From PALSA-1444 sp964291045 (GTDB lineage: Bacteria; Chlamydiota; Chlamydiia; Chlamydiales; Rhabdochlamydiaceae), in assembly GCF_964291045.1 (NCBI RefSeq), contig NZ_OZ197277.1, positions 1,240,001-1,304,000 of the forward strand: 64,000 nucleotides of DNA. Reading direction: 5' to 3'. Under the pieces are notes generated by a model. It saw only the letters and a program-made list of their open reading frames with translations. It was not told where the DNA came from and did no database searches. Position 1 is the stretch's first letter. Each line of letters begins with the position of its first letter. Shown here in pieces: positions 1-9,353 of this stretch. The translations under genes and the position numbers were made by a program.

Positions 1-83
1 CTGTCATAGAAGCTATCCAAGAAGATCCCTATCACCTCATATGTCCTACGAGACAGTTTCTTTGATTTTTAGAAGTTAGATTA
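1..83 (+). other. Window edge: possible 3' tail of an upstream gene
   Basis: A frame open from base 3 runs about 20 codons to a TGA at 63-65 and could be the C-terminus of a gene cut by the window edge. It is too short to recognise. No T-rich terminator follows it before the palindrome at 84-113. Confidence 0.2.
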
Positions 84-113
84 CTCTCTTATACACATGT
101 GTGTATAAGAGAG
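84..113. repeat. 14-bp perfect inverted repeat upstream of the LRR-NEL gene
   Basis: Arms 84-97 and 100-113 are perfect complements separated by TG. The left half contains TCTCTTATACACAT and the right half TGTGTATAAGAGA, both of which match the Tn5 mosaic-end sequence. The element lies between a stop at 65 and the ATG at 152. It could be a regulator site, a hairpin in the leader, or a library-adapter artefact. Confidence 0.6.
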
Positions 114-151
114 GCAGACATCTAAATCGTTACAAAAAATTAAGGATTATT

Positions 152-3100
152 ATGCGTATTGCAAATCATCATTCTTTGACCTCTCACCTGCCGCATTCCT
201 CATTAGATGGTAATAAGCAGGAATATCCTTATACTCTTCTAGCAGAAGGGCTCAATCAACTGACAAGCTTAGAGACTTTGCCTAATTGCATCGTCATTAC
301 AGGTGATATAGAACTAATTTCCTCTAACATCCACGCTTTTGTCCTTTTACAATCTAGAGATGTTACAATAGAAGGCTCTCTTACATGTGACCCCCTCTTT
401 GTTTCAAAATTCTTAGAAGAAGAGATACATAATGCTTCTCAGCAAGCATCTTACTTTTTACCTCAAAAGCTCTATGTTAAAGGAGATGTTAACCTTTCTA
501 ACCTCTCTACATCTTTTTCTTTACCTAAGACATTTAAGGTTGAAGGATCTCTTGATCTCTCTGACTGTAGAGCTCTGAAACAGCTCCCTGAAGATTTAGC
601 CGTAGGAAAAGATCTTAATCTTTTTCGGTGTAACTCTCTTATAGCAATGCCTAAAGGACTTAAAGTCAAAGGATCTGTATATCTTTTTAATTGTAAAAAG
701 CTCTCTCATCTCCCTCAAGATTTGGAAATAGGAAAAGATCTTATTCTCTCTAACTTAAGCCTAATTACCTCCTTACCCGAGGGCCTTAAAGTCCAAGGAT
801 CTCTATATCTTTCTGATTGTAGAGCGTTAACTCACCTCCCTCCAGCTTTGGCAATAGGAGAAAATCTTAGTCTTTCTAACTTAGAGTTAATTACTTTCTT
901 ACCAGAGAGCCTTAAAGTCCAAGGATCTCTATATCTTTCTGATTGTAGAGCGTTAACTCACCTCCCTCCAGCTTTGGAAATAGGAGAAAATCTTAGTCTT
1001 TCTAACCTAGAGTTAATTACTTTCTTACCAGAGAGCCTTAAAGTCAAAAGGTCTCTATATCTTTCTGATTGTAAAGCGTTAACTCGCCTCCCCCCAGCTT
1101 TGGCAATAGGAGAAAATCTTAGTCTTTCTAATTTAAGATTAATTACCTCCTTACCAGAAGGCCTCAAAGTCAAAGGATCTTTACATCTTTCTCATTGTAG
1201 AGCGTTAACTCATCTTCCTCAAGGTTTAGAGGTAGGAAACAATCTTAAACTTTCCAACTTAAAATTGATTACCTCCTTACCAGAAGGCCTCAAAGTCAAA
1301 GGATCTTTACATCTTTCTGATTGTAGAGTGTTAACTCATCTTCCTCAAGGTTTAGAGGTGGGAAACAATCTTAAACTTTCCAACTTAAAATTGATTACCT
1401 CCTTACCAGAAGGCCTCAAAGTCAAAGGATCTTTGCATCTTTCTGATTGTAGAGTGTTAACTCATCTTCCTCAAGGTTTAGAGGTAGGAAACAATCTTAA
1501 GCTTTCTCACTTAGAATTAATTACCTCCTTACCAGAAAGCCTCAAAGTCAAAGGATCTTTGCATCTTTCTGATTGTAGAGCGTTAGCTCATCTTCCTCAA
1601 AATTTGGAAGTAGGAAAAGATCTTAAGCTTTCTCACTTCAAATTAATTACCTCCTTACCAGAGGGTCTTAAAGTCAAAGGGTCTCTAGACATTTGTAATT
1701 GTCAAACACTTACCCACCTTCCTCCAAGTTTGGGAGTAGGAGAGAATCTTGATCTTTCTAACTGTGAGTCTTTGACTACATTACCAGAAGGTTTTAAAGT
1801 CCAAGGATCTTTGAATCTTTCTTTTTGTAGAACATTCTCCCATCTTCCTCAAGATTTAGAAGTAGGGGGGGATATTGATCTTTCTCACTGTGAGTCTTTG
1901 ACCACATTACCAGAAGGTTTTAAAGTCCAAGGATCTTTGAATCTTTCTTATTGTAGAACACTCTCTCATCTTCCTCAAGATTTAGAAATAAGAGGAGATA
2001 TTGATCTTTCTCACTGTGAGTCTTTGACTACATTACCAAAAGGTTTTAAAGTCCAAGGATCTTTGAATCTTTCTTATTGTAGAACACTCTCTCATCTTCC
2101 TCAAGATTTAGAAATAAGAGGAGATATTGATCTTTCTCACTGTGAGTCTTTGACTACATTACCAAAAGGTTTTAAAGTCCAAGGATCTTTGAATCTTTCT
2201 TACTGCAGAACACTCTCTCATCTTCCTCAAGATTTAGAAATAGAAGAAGATATTGATCTTTCTCACTGTGAGTCTTTGACTACATTACCAGAGGGTCTTA
2301 AAGTCCAAGGATCTCTAGACCTTTCTAATTGTCAAGCATTCACTCACCTTTCTCCAGGCTTGGAAGTAGGAGGGGATATTGACCTTTCTGGGTGCAAAGC
2401 TCTTACTACTTTGCCTCATTTTCTTAAGCTTAGAGGGAATTTATATTTAAATAACTGTTCCCATTTAACCTCTTTACCCAATTGGATTGCCACTTTAGGT
2501 TATTGTTCTAACGGAAAGAACCGTATCATAAATCTTACAGGATGCTCTCTTTCTCCTAGGGTTATCTCAAGATTGCAAGAAGATACTCATGGTATAGAAG
2601 GAATGCAATTTTATTTTTCTTTTGAGGCTAAAGAGGAATATATCATCTCATTTGACGATCTCTTTGAAGCTCTTAAGTTTTGGCAAGATCAGGCTAAACA
2701 AGATATGCAGATCCCTATTGAAAAGATATGTGATCAGCTTCATCAAACATTGACAGAGGTACAAGATCATGAAAATCTCTTAGAATTTCTCATGCGCCTT
2801 ACCGGAACAGCAGATTACTACAACATCGCCACCCGGGAAAATCTTGGAAGACAGATTCTTCAAATGATAAAAATCATGACAGAAGATGCAGAACTTTGCC
2901 GCCCCATTGTAACATTGATTCATCAAGGACTCTCTTCCTGTGATGACCGGGTGATGACAACTTTAAGTGATATTGGACTCTATCAAAAACTCAAGGGAAT
3001 TGAGCAAAAATCTGCGACTATTGAAGAGGTGAAAAGTTTAGGAAAAGGCTTTTTCTTGCTTGAAGAACTGAACAAAAAAATCAGAGATTTTACCAAAACA

Positions 3101-3619
3101 CTCCGTTTTGTGGATGAAGTAGAAGTGTATATGGCCTTTCATATCAGGTTACAGAAAATGTTAAATCTACCGATCAATATAAAAGACATGCTCTTTAGGA
3201 AATGTGTGGCTATTTCGGATGCAGAAATTGATTATGTGGGTCAATTGGTTTTACAAGAAACAACTGAAAATGCTTTTGAGGCTTTTTTAGAAAGCTGGAA
3301 CCCTTGGAAACGGTATCAAAGAAGAGCCTCTATTCAAGCTTGGGAGCATCTTCTTGTAATACACCGCTCATCACCATGTAAAGAGATTTGCCCTTATCTT
3401 CAAGACACTCCAGAGCGCCCTGTACTTTATAATAATGTGGTCTACGATTATGAGGCATTCATCAAAAGATATATCTCTGAAGGAGTCGATTTATACAATG
3501 CAAAAGTGCAAATTGAAAAGCTTTTACGTATTGAACCCATCTTAGTATCTCAAAATACTTTAGAAGCTTTACATCCAGAAAAGATCACGGCTCAAGATAA
3601 AAAAATGAAGAGCGAATAA
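152..3619 (+). CDS. LRR protein with C-terminal NEL-type E3 ubiquitin ligase domain
   Basis: Roughly residues 100-785 are leucine-rich repeats of about 21 residues, arranged in alternating pairs as a 126-bp DNA repeat (LP..L.V...L.LS.C..LT). The C-terminal ~330 residues resemble the novel E3 ligase (NEL) domain of IpaH/SspH effectors: a C-D-D-R-V motif with Cys930, a later F-V-D-E-V-E-V-Y-M-A-F block near 986 and W-N-P-W near 1049. NEL enzymes form a ubiquitin thioester on this Cys and ubiquitinate host proteins after type III secretion. ATG 152 is preferred to an upstream start at 101 because AAGGA sits just before it, in a leader resembling that of the paralogue at 52334-55981. No signal peptide or membrane segment is visible. 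The target is unknown, and the NEL call rests on remembered family motifs. Confidence 0.82.
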   Translation: MRIANHHSLTSHLPHSSLDGNKQEYPYTLLAEGLNQLTSLETLPNCIVITGDIELISSNIHAFVLLQSRDVTIEGSLTCDPLFVSKFLEEEIHNASQQASYFLPQKLYVKGDVNLSNLSTSFSLPKTFKVEGSLDLSDCRALKQLPEDLAVGKDLNLFRCNSLIAMPKGLKVKGSVYLFNCKKLSHLPQDLEIGKDLILSNLSLITSLPEGLKVQGSLYLSDCRALTHLPPALAIGENLSLSNLELITFLPESLKVQGSLYLSDCRALTHLPPALEIGENLSLSNLELITFLPESLKVKRSLYLSDCKALTRLPPALAIGENLSLSNLRLITSLPEGLKVKGSLHLSHCRALTHLPQGLEVGNNLKLSNLKLITSLPEGLKVKGSLHLSDCRVLTHLPQGLEVGNNLKLSNLKLITSLPEGLKVKGSLHLSDCRVLTHLPQGLEVGNNLKLSHLELITSLPESLKVKGSLHLSDCRALAHLPQNLEVGKDLKLSHFKLITSLPEGLKVKGSLDICNCQTLTHLPPSLGVGENLDLSNCESLTTLPEGFKVQGSLNLSFCRTFSHLPQDLEVGGDIDLSHCESLTTLPEGFKVQGSLNLSYCRTLSHLPQDLEIRGDIDLSHCESLTTLPKGFKVQGSLNLSYCRTLSHLPQDLEIRGDIDLSHCESLTTLPKGFKVQGSLNLSYCRTLSHLPQDLEIEEDIDLSHCESLTTLPEGLKVQGSLDLSNCQAFTHLSPGLEVGGDIDLSGCKALTTLPHFLKLRGNLYLNNCSHLTSLPNWIATLGYCSNGKNRIINLTGCSLSPRVISRLQEDTHGIEGMQFYFSFEAKEEYIISFDDLFEALKFWQDQAKQDMQIPIEKICDQLHQTLTEVQDHENLLEFLMRLTGTADYYNIATRENLGRQILQMIKIMTEDAELCRPIVTLIHQGLSSCDDRVMTTLSDIGLYQKLKGIEQKSATIEEVKSLGKGFFLLEELNKKIRDFTKTLRFVDEVEVYMAFHIRLQKMLNLPINIKDMLFRKCVAISDAEIDYVGQLVLQETTENAFEAFLESWNPWKRYQRRASIQAWEHLLVIHRSSPCKEICPYLQDTPERPVLYNNVVYDYEAFIKRYISEGVDLYNAKVQIEKLLRIEPILVSQNTLEALHPEKITAQDKKMKSE

Positions 3620-3780
3620 AAATTGTTTTCTTAAGGTAGATGATCGATAAAAACTCTACCCTTTTGTGCATCTATTCAATTTAAGAAAGGTTAGTAGGGG
3701 ACACTTTAAAATTTAAAAAAACAAATGGATTTAATGCGTAATTTTTGTAAGAAAATGCTATTTGAAGAAAGATAAAAGTG

Positions 3781-3854
3781 TAGCGGTAGTCGGATTCGAA
3801 CCAACGACACAAGGATTATGATTCCTCCGCTCTAACCAACTGAGCTATACCGCC
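3781..3854 (-). tRNA. tRNA with CAU anticodon (elongator Met favoured, Ile2 possible)
   Basis: A cloverleaf folds with acceptor GGCGGTA/TACCGCT (one G-T pair), D arm AGCTCAGTTGGTTAGAGC, anticodon loop ATCATAA and T loop TTCGAAT. The CAU anticodon fits elongator Met, or Ile2 if lysidine-modified. It lies 21 nt downstream of the initiator tRNA and is probably co-transcribed with it. Confidence 0.9.
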
Positions 3855-3875
3855 ATATCGAAGATGGGAAAAAAA

Positions 3876-3948
3876 TAGCGGGGGAAGGATTCGAACCTCC
3901 GGCCTTTGGGTTATGAGCCCAACGAGCTAACCACTGCTCCACCCCGCG
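3876..3948 (-). tRNA. Initiator tRNA-fMet (CAU)
   Basis: The 5' end CGCGGGGTGGAGCAG and the GGG/CCC pairs flanking loop CTCATAA are initiator hallmarks. Position 1 (C) faces a U at position 72, giving the unpaired first acceptor pair that formylase recognises. The T arm is GGAGG-TTCGAAT-CCTTC. Confidence 0.94.
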
Positions 3949-4023
3949 ATAAGATAGACAATATGGTAGCATTTTCTCTTTTTTAAGGCGAACTTATTTT
4001 ATCATCTTGTAAAAAACAGTCTC

Positions 4024-5292
4024 TTAAACAAGAAAACGTTTAATGAGTCTCCAGGTTCTCTCCGTAGCTCCTCTCGCCTCTTCTCCTAGGAGAAGCCCAG
4101 ACTCTCTCATGGAAATAGGAGGATTTAAGAGCATCTCTTCTACTGTAGATGACACATCATCTAGCATCACCTGGGCTCCTGCAGGAGCTCTTCCCTCTTG
4201 ACCTAGCACTAAATCTACAAGATCTTGTTGCCCATGCATGTAAGGACCAAAGAGGACAGGAGTTCCCATCATGGCAGGCTCAAAGATATTGTGCCCTCCT
4301 ACATGAGGGATAAAGCTTCCTCCTACAATGGCAAGATGCGACACTTTATAACACGCAGGAAGTATCCCCATCGCATCGATTAATACAATGCGGCTAGATT
4401 CCTTCTCTTTATCCCTTTGAGAAAACAGGGTAAAAGGTATCTTTTTCTTACTCATCAGCTCAGCGACTTTTTTAAACCGCTCTGGGTGACGAGGAGCTAA
4501 AAGAATCTTAAGGCATGGGTATTTCTCAAGTAGAGGCATTAAAGCGTGAAGAAGACTCTCTTCTTCTCCTTCATGGGTAGAGCCCAGTGTAATGATGGTA
4601 TCTTCTTCATGAATCCCTAATTTCAGCCGCCAATCCATGAGATCTATGAGCGGGATTTCGTGATCAAATTTCAAGTTACCTGTCACTGCAATGCGGTGAG
4701 GATCAATTCCAAGCTCTTCAAACCTGTGTGCAAATTGAGCGCTTTGCACACATAAAAGATCGATATTTCGAAAGAGCCGTTTCGTAAAAAAAGGGACTTT
4801 CTTAAACCTGGAAAACGACTTTTCTGAAATATCGCCATTCACAAGCACAACTTTAGGAGAGAGTCTAATCAAATTCAGCCAAAAATCACTTTCTACTAAA
4901 ATGAGAATATCTGGCTTCAAGTGCTTTAAAACCCTTTTAATATTCCAAGAAAAATCAAAGGGAAGATAAAAGTAGTGCTGAGCATGAGGTATGCTTCTTT
5001 TGGCTTCTGCCTGCCCTGTTTCTGTCACTGTAGAAACCATCAAAGAAGCAGAGGGGATCTCTTTTTGAATCTTATGAGCTAAAGGCGCAACCGATCTTGT
5101 CTCCCCTACAGAGATCGAATGGATCCACACTCTTGGCCCCTCTGATGAGGGGCGAAAAGGGGTGATTTTAACGCCTAGCTTTTCTAGAAAAGAGCGGTGG
5201 TGCTTGCGAGATTGCAACATGTCAAAGAGCCATTTAGGCAAAAAAAGACACAGCATCACAAGAAGCAAGGTGTTATAGAGCAGATTAAACAT
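4024..5292 (-). CDS. waaA: 3-deoxy-D-manno-octulosonic acid (Kdo) transferase
   Basis: WaaA (KdtA, GseA in Chlamydia) transfers Kdo from CMP-Kdo onto lipid IVA at the inner face of the cytoplasmic membrane. Residues 1-26 form the expected N-terminal membrane anchor. The S-V-G-E-T motif supplies the conserved glutamate (Glu64) that acts as general base in this family. A G-G-H-N-I-F-E-P-A block near residue 340 belongs to the C-terminal GT-B nucleotide-binding domain. Length (422 aa) is typical. The ATG overlaps the last 8 bases of leuS, so the two are probably translationally coupled. The gseA-leuS pairing also occurs in Chlamydia. The number of Kdo residues added cannot be read from the sequence. 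Confidence 0.95.
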   Translation of the reverse strand: MFNLLYNTLLLVMLCLFLPKWLFDMLQSRKHHRSFLEKLGVKITPFRPSSEGPRVWIHSISVGETRSVAPLAHKIQKEIPSASLMVSTVTETGQAEAKRSIPHAQHYFYLPFDFSWNIKRVLKHLKPDILILVESDFWLNLIRLSPKVVLVNGDISEKSFSRFKKVPFFTKRLFRNIDLLCVQSAQFAHRFEELGIDPHRIAVTGNLKFDHEIPLIDLMDWRLKLGIHEEDTIITLGSTHEGEEESLLHALMPLLEKYPCLKILLAPRHPERFKKVAELMSKKKIPFTLFSQRDKEKESSRIVLIDAMGILPACYKVSHLAIVGGSFIPHVGGHNIFEPAMMGTPVLFGPYMHGQQDLVDLVLGQEGRAPAGAQVMLDDVSSTVEEMLLNPPISMRESGLLLGEEARGATERTWRLIKRFLV

Positions 5293-7807
5293 CAGTCACA
5301 ACGTTGAGAAGTTTATTCGGAACAAAGATCACTTTCTTAATAGGGCCCTCAATATGCTTTATGATCTGAGGCTCCTCTCTTATGAACTCTAGAATTTCTT
5401 CTTCTGTCTTGTCTTTAGGAAGCTCCCACTTACCTCTTAGTTTTCCATTCACTTGAATCACATAAAGCGCTGTATGATCAATGAGATACGCCGCGTTAAC
5501 AACAGGATAAGGAGCGTAGGTTAAGCTCTCTTTTTCTCCAAGAAGCTCCCACATCTCTTCTGCAATGTGCGGTGCAAAAGGATAGAGCACTTGGACAGCT
5601 ATTTTAACAGCTGTTTTAGGATAAGAAGCTAAGAGAGAAAAATGGTTAATAAATTCCATCATTTTTGCAATTGCTGTATTAAATGCCATCCCTTGAAGAT
5701 CTTTTTCCACATGAAAAATAAGTCTGTGAGCGAGTTTTAACCCTTCTTCTTCCTCTAAATTTTTATCCAGTTTATCTGAGGTGACAAGATTGTAAAACCT
5801 GTTTAAGAATCTAAAGCACCCTTGAATCGCATCGTTATTCCACACCTTTTCTTGATCAAAAGGGCCCATAAACATTTCATACAGCCTTAAGCTATCAGCT
5901 CCGTACTCCTCAATCATTTCATCAGGTGTCACACCGTTGAGTTTAGATTTAGACATCTTTTCCATCTGACTCTCTAAGGAAATATGCGTCTTTTTATCAA
6001 AAAATAGACCGTCTTTTTCGATCACATCTGCCTCAGGAAGATAAGGACCAGAGGGTATTTTATACGATCTTGATGTTAAAAGACCTTGGTTACGAAGCTT
6101 TTGAAACGGCTCTTTTGTCGAGACAAATCCGCAATCATAGAGAACTTTATGCCAAAATCTTGCATAAAGAAGATGAAGAACTGCATGTTCAACCCCTCCT
6201 ACATAAAGATCCACTGGCATCCAATATCTCTCTTTTTCAGGATCCCACGCCATCTCTTCATTGTGCGGATCACAAAATCTTAAGTAATACCAGCACGACC
6301 CTGCCCATTGCGGCATAGTGTTGGTCTCTCTTAACGCTTTTTTTCCTGTTTTAGGATCTACAACCTCTACCCACTCTTTAACTTTAGCAAGAGGGCTCTC
6401 CCCTGTTGGAGACGGTTTATAGTCGGTAAGCTCTGGAGGAAGAAGAGGAAGTTCATCAAGATCAAGAGACCGAATAGACCCGTCTTCTAAGTGCAAAATA
6501 GGAAACGGCTCTCCCCAATATCTTTGGCGAGAAAAGAGCCAGTCTCTTAGCTTATACGTGACGCTTTTCTCTCCCTTTTGATGATCCTCTAACCATTTAA
6601 TCATCACTTGTTTAGCTACCTTAACTTCTAAGCCATCTAAAAACTGACTGTTATACAAAACACCTTCTGTAAAAGAGATCTGTCCTTGAAGCATTTTTTC
6701 CTTTTGCTCTAAGTCTACTGGCATGATGACAGGTAAAATAGGAAGATTAAACGCCTTTGCAAAATCAAAATCCCTCTCATCACTTCCAGGAACTCCCATG
6801 ACAGCCCCTGTTCCGTAACTTGCCAGCACATAATCTGCAATCCAAATAGGAATGCGTGTATTTGTCACAGGGTGAAGAGCGTAGCTTCCTGTCCATACCC
6901 CGGTTTTTTCTTTACAAAGATCCGTTCTTTCAAGATCAGATTTTGCCTTAACCCCTTGAAGATACGCATTCACGTGTTCTTTTTGCTCTAAGGAAGTGAT
7001 TTCTTCTACAAGAGGGTGTTCTGGAGCTAATACAAGAAAAGAGACCCCAAAGAGCGTGTCAGCTCTTGTGGTAAAGACAGCCACTTTCTCCTCAAAATTC
7101 TCTAGCGAGAAAAAGAGTTTTGCCCCTTCACTTCTTCCAATCCAATGAGTTTGTAGCCTCTTTAAAGAGTCTGGCCAATCCAGTAACTCTAAATCTTCTA
7201 AAAGACGGTCCGCATACTTTGTAATCTTTAAGACCCACTGCTTAAGAGGTCTTCTTTCAATGAGGTGCCCTCCCTCTTTAGCTCTTCCTTGCTCTACTTC
7301 TTCATTAGCCAAAACTGTGCCTAAAGCAGGACAATAGTTCACAAGCATTTCCGCCTCATACGCTAGCCCCTGTTCAAAGAGCTTTGTGAAAATCCACTGC
7401 GTCCATTTGTAATAAGTAGCATCACTAGTCGCTATTTCCCTATTCCAATCGTAACTAAGCCCCAAAGATTTCAGCTGTCTGCGGTAGGTGTTGATGTTGT
7501 TTTCTGTGGTGATTGAAGGGTGCGTACCTGTTCTAATCGCATACTGCTCAGCTGGAAGTCCAAAGCTATCCCATCCCATAGGATGGAGCACATTGTACCC
7601 TTTTGTTCTCATGTATCTTGCTGTGACATCGGTGGCTGTATACCCTGTAACGTGCCCTACATGAAGACCTGCTCCTGAAGGATACGGGAACATATCTAAG
7701 ACATAATATTTAGGCTTTTGCCAATTGACTTCTGCTTTAAAAAGATGGTGATCTTCCCAATATTTCTGCCACTTTTGTTCGATCTGTTGATGAGGATAAT
7801 TTGACAT
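5285..7807 (-). CDS. leuS: Leucyl-tRNA synthetase
   Basis: This class I synthetase charges tRNA-Leu in the cytoplasm. It carries the HIGH-type motif P-Y-P-S-G-A-G-L-H-V-G-H near residue 42 and K-M-S-K-S near residue 616. Between them sits the CP1 editing insertion (G-T-G-A-V-M-G-V-P block near 320). Length (840 aa) matches bacterial LeuRS. The start is supported by TAAGGA upstream of the ATG. A TTGCAA-17-TAATAT promoter lies 37-65 bp upstream of the ATG. It heads a two-gene operon with waaA. Confidence 0.98.
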   Translation of the reverse strand: MSNYPHQQIEQKWQKYWEDHHLFKAEVNWQKPKYYVLDMFPYPSGAGLHVGHVTGYTATDVTARYMRTKGYNVLHPMGWDSFGLPAEQYAIRTGTHPSITTENNINTYRRQLKSLGLSYDWNREIATSDATYYKWTQWIFTKLFEQGLAYEAEMLVNYCPALGTVLANEEVEQGRAKEGGHLIERRPLKQWVLKITKYADRLLEDLELLDWPDSLKRLQTHWIGRSEGAKLFFSLENFEEKVAVFTTRADTLFGVSFLVLAPEHPLVEEITSLEQKEHVNAYLQGVKAKSDLERTDLCKEKTGVWTGSYALHPVTNTRIPIWIADYVLASYGTGAVMGVPGSDERDFDFAKAFNLPILPVIMPVDLEQKEKMLQGQISFTEGVLYNSQFLDGLEVKVAKQVMIKWLEDHQKGEKSVTYKLRDWLFSRQRYWGEPFPILHLEDGSIRSLDLDELPLLPPELTDYKPSPTGESPLAKVKEWVEVVDPKTGKKALRETNTMPQWAGSCWYYLRFCDPHNEEMAWDPEKERYWMPVDLYVGGVEHAVLHLLYARFWHKVLYDCGFVSTKEPFQKLRNQGLLTSRSYKIPSGPYLPEADVIEKDGLFFDKKTHISLESQMEKMSKSKLNGVTPDEMIEEYGADSLRLYEMFMGPFDQEKVWNNDAIQGCFRFLNRFYNLVTSDKLDKNLEEEEGLKLAHRLIFHVEKDLQGMAFNTAIAKMMEFINHFSLLASYPKTAVKIAVQVLYPFAPHIAEEMWELLGEKESLTYAPYPVVNAAYLIDHTALYVIQVNGKLRGKWELPKDKTEEEILEFIREEPQIIKHIEGPIKKVIFVPNKLLNVVTDV

Positions 7808-7843
7808 ATGTGCGTTCCTTATAAAAAGCGGTCTTACGTGTCT

Positions 7844-7872
7844 ATATTAAAGGGCTGAGAAAGATTTTGCAA
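7844..7872 (-). promoter_or_regulatory. Candidate sigma-70-like promoter of leuS-waaA
   Basis: Read on the minus strand, TTGCAA (7872-7867), a 17-bp spacer and TAATAT (7849-7844) lie upstream of the leuS ATG at 7807. Transcription would start near 7837 and give a ~30-nt leader carrying the TAAGGA ribosome site. Confidence 0.5.
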
Positions 7873-7926
7873 TCTCTTAAGAATCAAAAACTCCAAGCCA
7901 TTCTCTAAAATACTAGAGAGTTGAAA

Positions 7927-7955
7927 TTGCTTCAAAAAGAAAAATCACCTATAAT
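7927..7955 (+). promoter_or_regulatory. Candidate promoter giving a near-leaderless transcript
   Basis: TTGCTT (7927-7932), a 17-bp spacer and a perfect TATAAT (7950-7955) point rightwards. The predicted start near 7962 is only about 7 nt before ATG 7969, so the first cistron would have almost no leader. Confidence 0.45.
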
Positions 7956-7968
7956 TTTGATTACAGCT

Positions 7969-9348
7969 ATGATAGATCTCACTTCAACAAAGAAAAATAA
8001 AATCACGCTCAGTGATTACGACTATAAAAAAGACATCCTTAGTCGTCTTTTGCTCTCAAATCTTAACTCTGATGAGGCATCTGTTTTAGAAGAGCTTCTC
8101 TTTAGCCCGATTAAAACTTCCGTTGCAAAAATTTCCAAAACAACCGCTATACCTCAAGAAATTATTTTGCAAACGCTCAGCCGCTTAGCGCCAAGTGGCC
8201 TTGTGGAAATCGAGGGAGATCTCGTCACGGTTGATAAAGAAATGCGCAAATATTTTGAACGGGAATTTGAGAGATTCTCTAGTGATTTTGAACCGGGGAT
8301 GGAATTCATTCAGCTGCTTCTCAAAAAAGTCCCGATTCACATTCTTCCCCTTTGGTATGCGATACCCCGGATGACAAATAACATCTTTGAATCTGTCGTC
8401 GAAAGGTATCTTCAAACCCCCTACATCTATCAAAGACACCTCTCTGAAATTCAATTTCCCACACCTGTGTTTTCTGCGATCACCCAAGATCTTCTTAAAT
8501 CCCCTTCTTTTGAGCTTTCTTTAGAAGATATTGCCTATAAATACGGCCTCTCTGATGAAGATTTACAAGAACTTCTTTTGCATCTTGAGTTTAACTTTAT
8601 CGGAACCGTCATTTACCGAAAGGAAGAGGACGAGTGGAAAGGGATCTTAACCCTTTTTCAAGAGTGGAAAAATTACCTCACCTTTCTGAAGGTGACAGCT
8701 CCAGAGCCAATTTTAGAGGTGCAAGAGATTGAAAAAATTAGACCTTTAGAGTTTTCTTTTGTAGAAGATCTCACCATGCTTTGTAAGTGCATTAAAAAAG
8801 AGCATTCCTTAAAAAAAGAAGATGTGACACCTGCCTTATTTGTAGCGCCTTTTCCTTCTAAGAGCTATCTAGAGACTCTTTTATCTCGGGGAAAAGCCTT
8901 AAACCTCATTCGAGAAGACAATGATCACTACGTTGTAACAGAAACAGGCATAGAGTGGCTAGATTTAAGAGTGGAAAACAAATCTTTATACCTCTACCGT
9001 CACCCTCCCATTCACGCGTTATCTCAACGATTTTCTTTTACTGTCCCAGAAAAAATGGTCCGGGAAATTGAAAAATCTGTGATTAAAATCCTCCACTCAG
9101 GGTGGGTTTACCTAGATGCCTTTCTTAAGGGTGTACATGCTCCTTTAAAAGAAGATCAAATGGTGATCCTTTGCAAAGCAGGAAGAATGTGGAAATACCC
9201 CCTCCCTGCCTACTCTTTAGAAGAGCTGCAGTTAATCACCGCTGTTTTAACCGAACATCTTTTTGAATCAGGCCTCATCATGGTAGGCCATTTCAAAGGG
9301 AAACTCTGTTTAAGTTTAACGGCTTTTGGCCAATCGTTTTTTGGGTAA
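7969..9348 (+). CDS. Conserved hypothetical protein with winged-helix-like N-terminus
   Basis: The protein (459 aa from ATG 7969; 475 aa if a TTG at 7921 is used) is not recognised. Near residues 35-95 a helix-rich segment with T-S-V-A-K-I-S-K-T-T-A-I and then a strand pair V-E-I-E-G-D-L-V-T-V looks like a winged helix. A second similar segment follows near residue 190 (L-E-D-I-A-Y-K-Y-G-L-S). No signal peptide or membrane helix is visible. ATG 7969 is preferred because a good -10 box overlaps the TTG-initiated region, though neither start has a clear Shine-Dalgarno. The gene ends 5 nt before smpB and is probably in one operon with it, so a replication or translation housekeeping role is possible but unproven. 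Confidence 0.7.
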   Translation: MIDLTSTKKNKITLSDYDYKKDILSRLLLSNLNSDEASVLEELLFSPIKTSVAKISKTTAIPQEIILQTLSRLAPSGLVEIEGDLVTVDKEMRKYFEREFERFSSDFEPGMEFIQLLLKKVPIHILPLWYAIPRMTNNIFESVVERYLQTPYIYQRHLSEIQFPTPVFSAITQDLLKSPSFELSLEDIAYKYGLSDEDLQELLLHLEFNFIGTVIYRKEEDEWKGILTLFQEWKNYLTFLKVTAPEPILEVQEIEKIRPLEFSFVEDLTMLCKCIKKEHSLKKEDVTPALFVAPFPSKSYLETLLSRGKALNLIREDNDHYVVTETGIEWLDLRVENKSLYLYRHPPIHALSQRFSFTVPEKMVREIEKSVIKILHSGWVYLDAFLKGVHAPLKEDQMVILCKAGRMWKYPLPAYSLEELQLITAVLTEHLFESGLIMVGHFKGKLCLSLTAFGQSFFG

Positions 9349-9353
9349 TTTTC

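Noticed and set aside
84..113. Palindrome as a Rho-independent terminator of the upstream frame
   Set aside because: The stem is AT-rich and no T-run follows on either side.
472..1173. Minus-strand frames opposite the first LRR gene
   Set aside because: They are shadows of the repeat codons on the coding strand, and the matching peptide repeats show the same origin.
152..3619. Internalin-type surface protein
   Set aside because: There is no signal peptide, cap or anchor, and the C-terminal motifs match NEL better.
6070..6318. Short plus-strand frames inside leuS
   Set aside because: leuS is complete and conserved on the other strand, and no start signals support these frames.
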